Shown here: in pieces, positions 55,808-57,626 of the stretch
How the letters are laid out: each line of letters opens with the position of its first letter
How positions within the stretch are numbered: the first letter of the stretch is position 1
Source of the DNA: Cyanobacteriota bacterium
GTDB taxonomy: Bacteria > Cyanobacteriota > Cyanobacteriia > PCC-6307 > Cyanobiaceae
Length of the DNA stretch: 57,626 bases
Assembly: GCA_027620015.1 (NCBI GenBank)
Contig: JAQCGH010000007.1
Coordinates: 1-57,626 of the forward strand
Direction: 5' to 3'
Program-made: the position numbers and the translations under genes
The notes under the pieces: generated by a model
The model's input: the letters and a program-made list of their open reading frames with translations, nothing else
What the model was told of the DNA's origin: nothing
The model's database searches: none

Positions 55808-56629
55808 ATGCGTGGCAGGATCTGCATTCTGCTGGCTGCACCTCCTGTCGTGAGTTCCGCCTCCGCTTCGTTTCTTACTCCCGACGCTGCCTCTAAGAGC
55901 TCTGGCGCAGAAAGCGGTGCAATTCATCCCCTGATGATTGCCATGGCGGCGCAGATTCGAAATTTTTGGCAAGGCCTGCCCGAATTAGAAGCGTTATCGA
56001 TCTCTCCCGATTTAGAGGCTATTAGTGGCAGCCTTGATGGCGAATCGCTGTTTATACGAAACGAGCTGCGTCGCTGTAGGGGGCTGCGCAAGCTGCACTT
56101 AGAAACAGCCCGGCTAGGAGCGGGATTGCAGATTTTGCACTGCGTACTTTTCCCAGATCCCCGCTTTGACCTACCCGTTTTTGGGGCAGATGTAGTTGTT
56201 GGCCCGGCTGGGGTCTCCGCTGCGATAGTTGATCTCTCCCCTGTTTGCGGCGAGCTGCCAGTTGGCATCGCTGAGGCTCTTGCCGCTAGGCCCCACAGCC
56301 GCTTTGAACAGGAAAGACAGTTGCCAGGCTGGGGGTCGATTTTTTCTCGCTACGTTCGTTTTGTGAGACCCACGACCGCCGCTGAAGAGGCCGCGTTTCT
56401 TAATGAAGTAAGCGGCTTTCTTGATGTCCTTGCTGCAGCCATAGCCTCCAGTGAGCCTCAAGCATCAACCCACCCAGTTACGGTTGATCGATGGCAGGGT
56501 CAGCTCCGGTATTGCAAGCAACAGAAACAAAACGACAAGACTCGGCGGGTGCTGGAGAAAGCCTTCAACCCGGAGTGGGCAGATCGTTACATCGAGGAGT
56601 TGTTGTTCGACGATCCGCCAGCACCGTGA
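55808..56629 (+). CDS. pcyA: Phycocyanobilin:ferredoxin oxidoreductase
   Basis: Reduces biliverdin to phycocyanobilin in two steps with ferredoxin, giving the pigment of the phycobilisome. The protein of 273 residues has the core [24 protein letters not shown] and [12 protein letters not shown]; the Glu, His and Asp of these segments correspond to catalytic residues of PcyA. The C-terminal [22 protein letters not shown] and [24 protein letters not shown] are typical. Other PcyAs are about 245 residues, so the true start may be GTG 55850. It overlaps the devB-like gene by 4 bases. Confidence 0.94.
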   Translation: MRGRICILLAAPPVVSSASASFLTPDAASKSSGAESGAIHPLMIAMAAQIRNFWQGLPELEALSISPDLEAISGSLDGESLFIRNELRRCRGLRKLHLETARLGAGLQILHCVLFPDPRFDLPVFGADVVVGPAGVSAAIVDLSPVCGELPVGIAEALAARPHSRFEQERQLPGWGSIFSRYVRFVRPTTAAEEAAFLNEVSGFLDVLAAAIASSEPQASTHPVTVDRWQGQLRYCKQQKQNDKTRRVLEKAFNPEWADRYIEELLFDDPPAP

Positions 56630-57561
56630 AGCGCGCCTTGCTGGGTGTAAACCGGCTTTGGTGGTTTGGTGGTGCGGCCCTGCTGCTTGTTTTGGCTGTC
56701 GCCGTGGTTCGCCAGCAGCGAACCCCTGCCGTCAAAGCACCGGTGGTTGCGGCAACTCCCCGTAATCAGGAAGCGGTGGCAGCACTCGGACGGCTGGAGC
56801 CGGCTGGTGATGTGCGCTTGCTGGCGGCCCCCATCAGTGGCATTGGCGGCAGCCCCCGGATCTCCGAGCTTTTGGTTGAGGAAGGCGACCGTGTCAACAG
56901 TGGCCAGCTGCTAGCCCGCTTTGACACAGCGCCCACCCTTGTGGCCCAACAACGGCTAATTGAGGCTCGCCTTCGCAACCTTGATACCAGATTGGCTGTA
57001 CAAACCCGCGATATCCGTCGCTACCGCCAGCTGAGTCGCTCTGGAGCCATACCAAGCGGTGAGCTGGACAACCGCGAGACGGACCTGCTCAAGCTTCAGG
57101 GGGACCGCAACGAGGCCTGGGCAGAACGCGAAAAACTCAAAGCTGAGTTGCTGCTTACCGAACTGCGGGCGCCCATGGCTGGCACCGTGCTCAAACTCCA
57201 CGCCCGAGTTGGTGAGCGACCGACTGAAACAGGCGTTCTTGAGCTCGGCGCTAGTAACCGCATGCAGGCCGTGGTGGAGGTTTATGAAAGTGACATCGAC
57301 CGGGTGCGCCTTGGCCAGAGCGTTTCTTTGATCAGCGAAAACGGCGGTTATCAAGGCGCGCTTACGGGCGAGGTGATTCGGATCAGTCCCCAGGTGCGGC
57401 AGCGTTCAGTGCTTTCAACTGATCCCACCGGAGACGCGGATGCCAGGGTTGTGGAGGTGCGGGTAGCCCTAGATCCCTCCGATAGCCAGCGAGTGCGCGA
57501 TCTCACGGGCTTAAAGGTGATTGCGCGCCTCGCTGCCACCAGGGCGCCTGGGCAGCCCTAA
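56626..57561 (+). CDS. devB: DevB-like membrane fusion protein of an ABC exporter
   Basis: A 311-residue HlyD-type protein: an N-terminal helix ([18 protein letters not shown]), a lipoyl/barrel part ([18 protein letters not shown]... [20 protein letters not shown]), a coiled coil (about 105-180) and a second barrel half ([22 protein letters not shown]). In heterocystous relatives DevBCA exports glycolipids; picocyanobacteria carry such systems for unknown cargo. GTG 56626 overlaps the pcyA stop (GTGA). A devC-type permease begins immediately after. Confidence 0.88.
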   Translation: MKRALLGVNRLWWFGGAALLLVLAVAVVRQQRTPAVKAPVVAATPRNQEAVAALGRLEPAGDVRLLAAPISGIGGSPRISELLVEEGDRVNSGQLLARFDTAPTLVAQQRLIEARLRNLDTRLAVQTRDIRRYRQLSRSGAIPSGELDNRETDLLKLQGDRNEAWAEREKLKAELLLTELRAPMAGTVLKLHARVGERPTETGVLELGASNRMQAVVEVYESDIDRVRLGQSVSLISENGGYQGALTGEVIRISPQVRQRSVLSTDPTGDADARVVEVRVALDPSDSQRVRDLTGLKVIARLAATRAPGQP

Positions 57562-57626
57562 TGCTTGGCCGTATCTGGCAGGGCCGCCGCATTCCCCTTG
57601 CCTGGCTGCTTTTGACTCGCCAGCCC
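57561..57626 (+). CDS. devC: DevC-like ABC permease, 3' end outside the window
   Basis: Only the first 22 codons are present: [22 protein letters not shown], matching the family's cytoplasmic opening before the first helix. ATG overlaps the TAA of the DevB-like gene (TAATG), so it is the second gene of the exporter operon; the DevA ATPase probably follows outside the window. Confidence 0.75.
   Translation, partial: MLGRIWQGRRIPLAWLLLTRQP

Overview
The window is a chromosomal segment of a picocyanobacterium of the Synechococcus/Cyanobium type. The marker genes are cyanobacterial: a phycobilisome core gene (apcF), pcyA for phycobilin synthesis, psb28, a PAM68-like photosystem II assembly factor, a GUN4-domain protein, sipA, gap2, a Mnx-type UPF0016 transporter and many small conserved families (DUF1350, DUF3288, DUF1816, DUF3082, DUF6439-like). 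The phycobilisome genes and the high GC content argue against Prochlorococcus. Genes are tightly packed on both strands. There is one tRNA and no rRNA, insertion sequence, prophage or CRISPR array. Several start codons are GTG or TTG, including those of dnaE, dnaG, carA and pdhB.

Layout. 0-6 kb: 3' part of acs, DUF1350 and peroxiredoxin Q, a DEDDh exonuclease, tRNA-Pro(GGG) with its terminator, three small unknown proteins and msrA. 6-11 kb: an ABC exporter, DUF3288, trpD and carA, then a broken STAS-domain gene. 11-19 kb: Mini-III RNase, a greatly extended RlmB, DUF1816, gatA and dnaE. 18.6-26 kb: PAM68, rpsO and ruvA, two unknown proteins, an EamA transporter, dnaG, umuC and umuD. 26-30 kb: an unknown two-gene unit, gap2, a Mn transporter, a pentapeptide-repeat protein and a YraN protein. 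30-36 kb: a structured leader with an 11-codon ORF, then rsmA, ispE, DUF3082, a 31-residue membrane peptide, pdhB, secD and secF. 36-42.5 kb: two AI-2E-family proteins, psb28, mnmH, GUN4, small unknowns and a methyltransferase. 42.6-48 kb: glnA, apcF, an aminotransferase, tadA and a PLP decarboxylase. 48-57.6 kb: a GTPase, an FHA-penicillin-binding protein, lspA and bioY, sipA, an M16 protease pair, pcyA and the start of a devBC-type exporter.

Most of this is ordinary housekeeping and photosynthesis DNA. Three items stand out. First, at 30097-30208 a foldable leader has two mutually exclusive stems, and one of them hides the strong Shine-Dalgarno of an 11-codon ORF. This layout resembles the glutamine-II (Downstream-peptide) riboswitch class of picocyanobacteria. 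Second, at 10704-11066 an STAS anti-sigma-antagonist gene keeps its frame over 120 codons but carries three in-frame TAG codons and has no ATG, GTG or TTG start. Third, a umuDC pair has an upstream SOS-like palindrome and a UmuD with no recognisable self-cleavage site.
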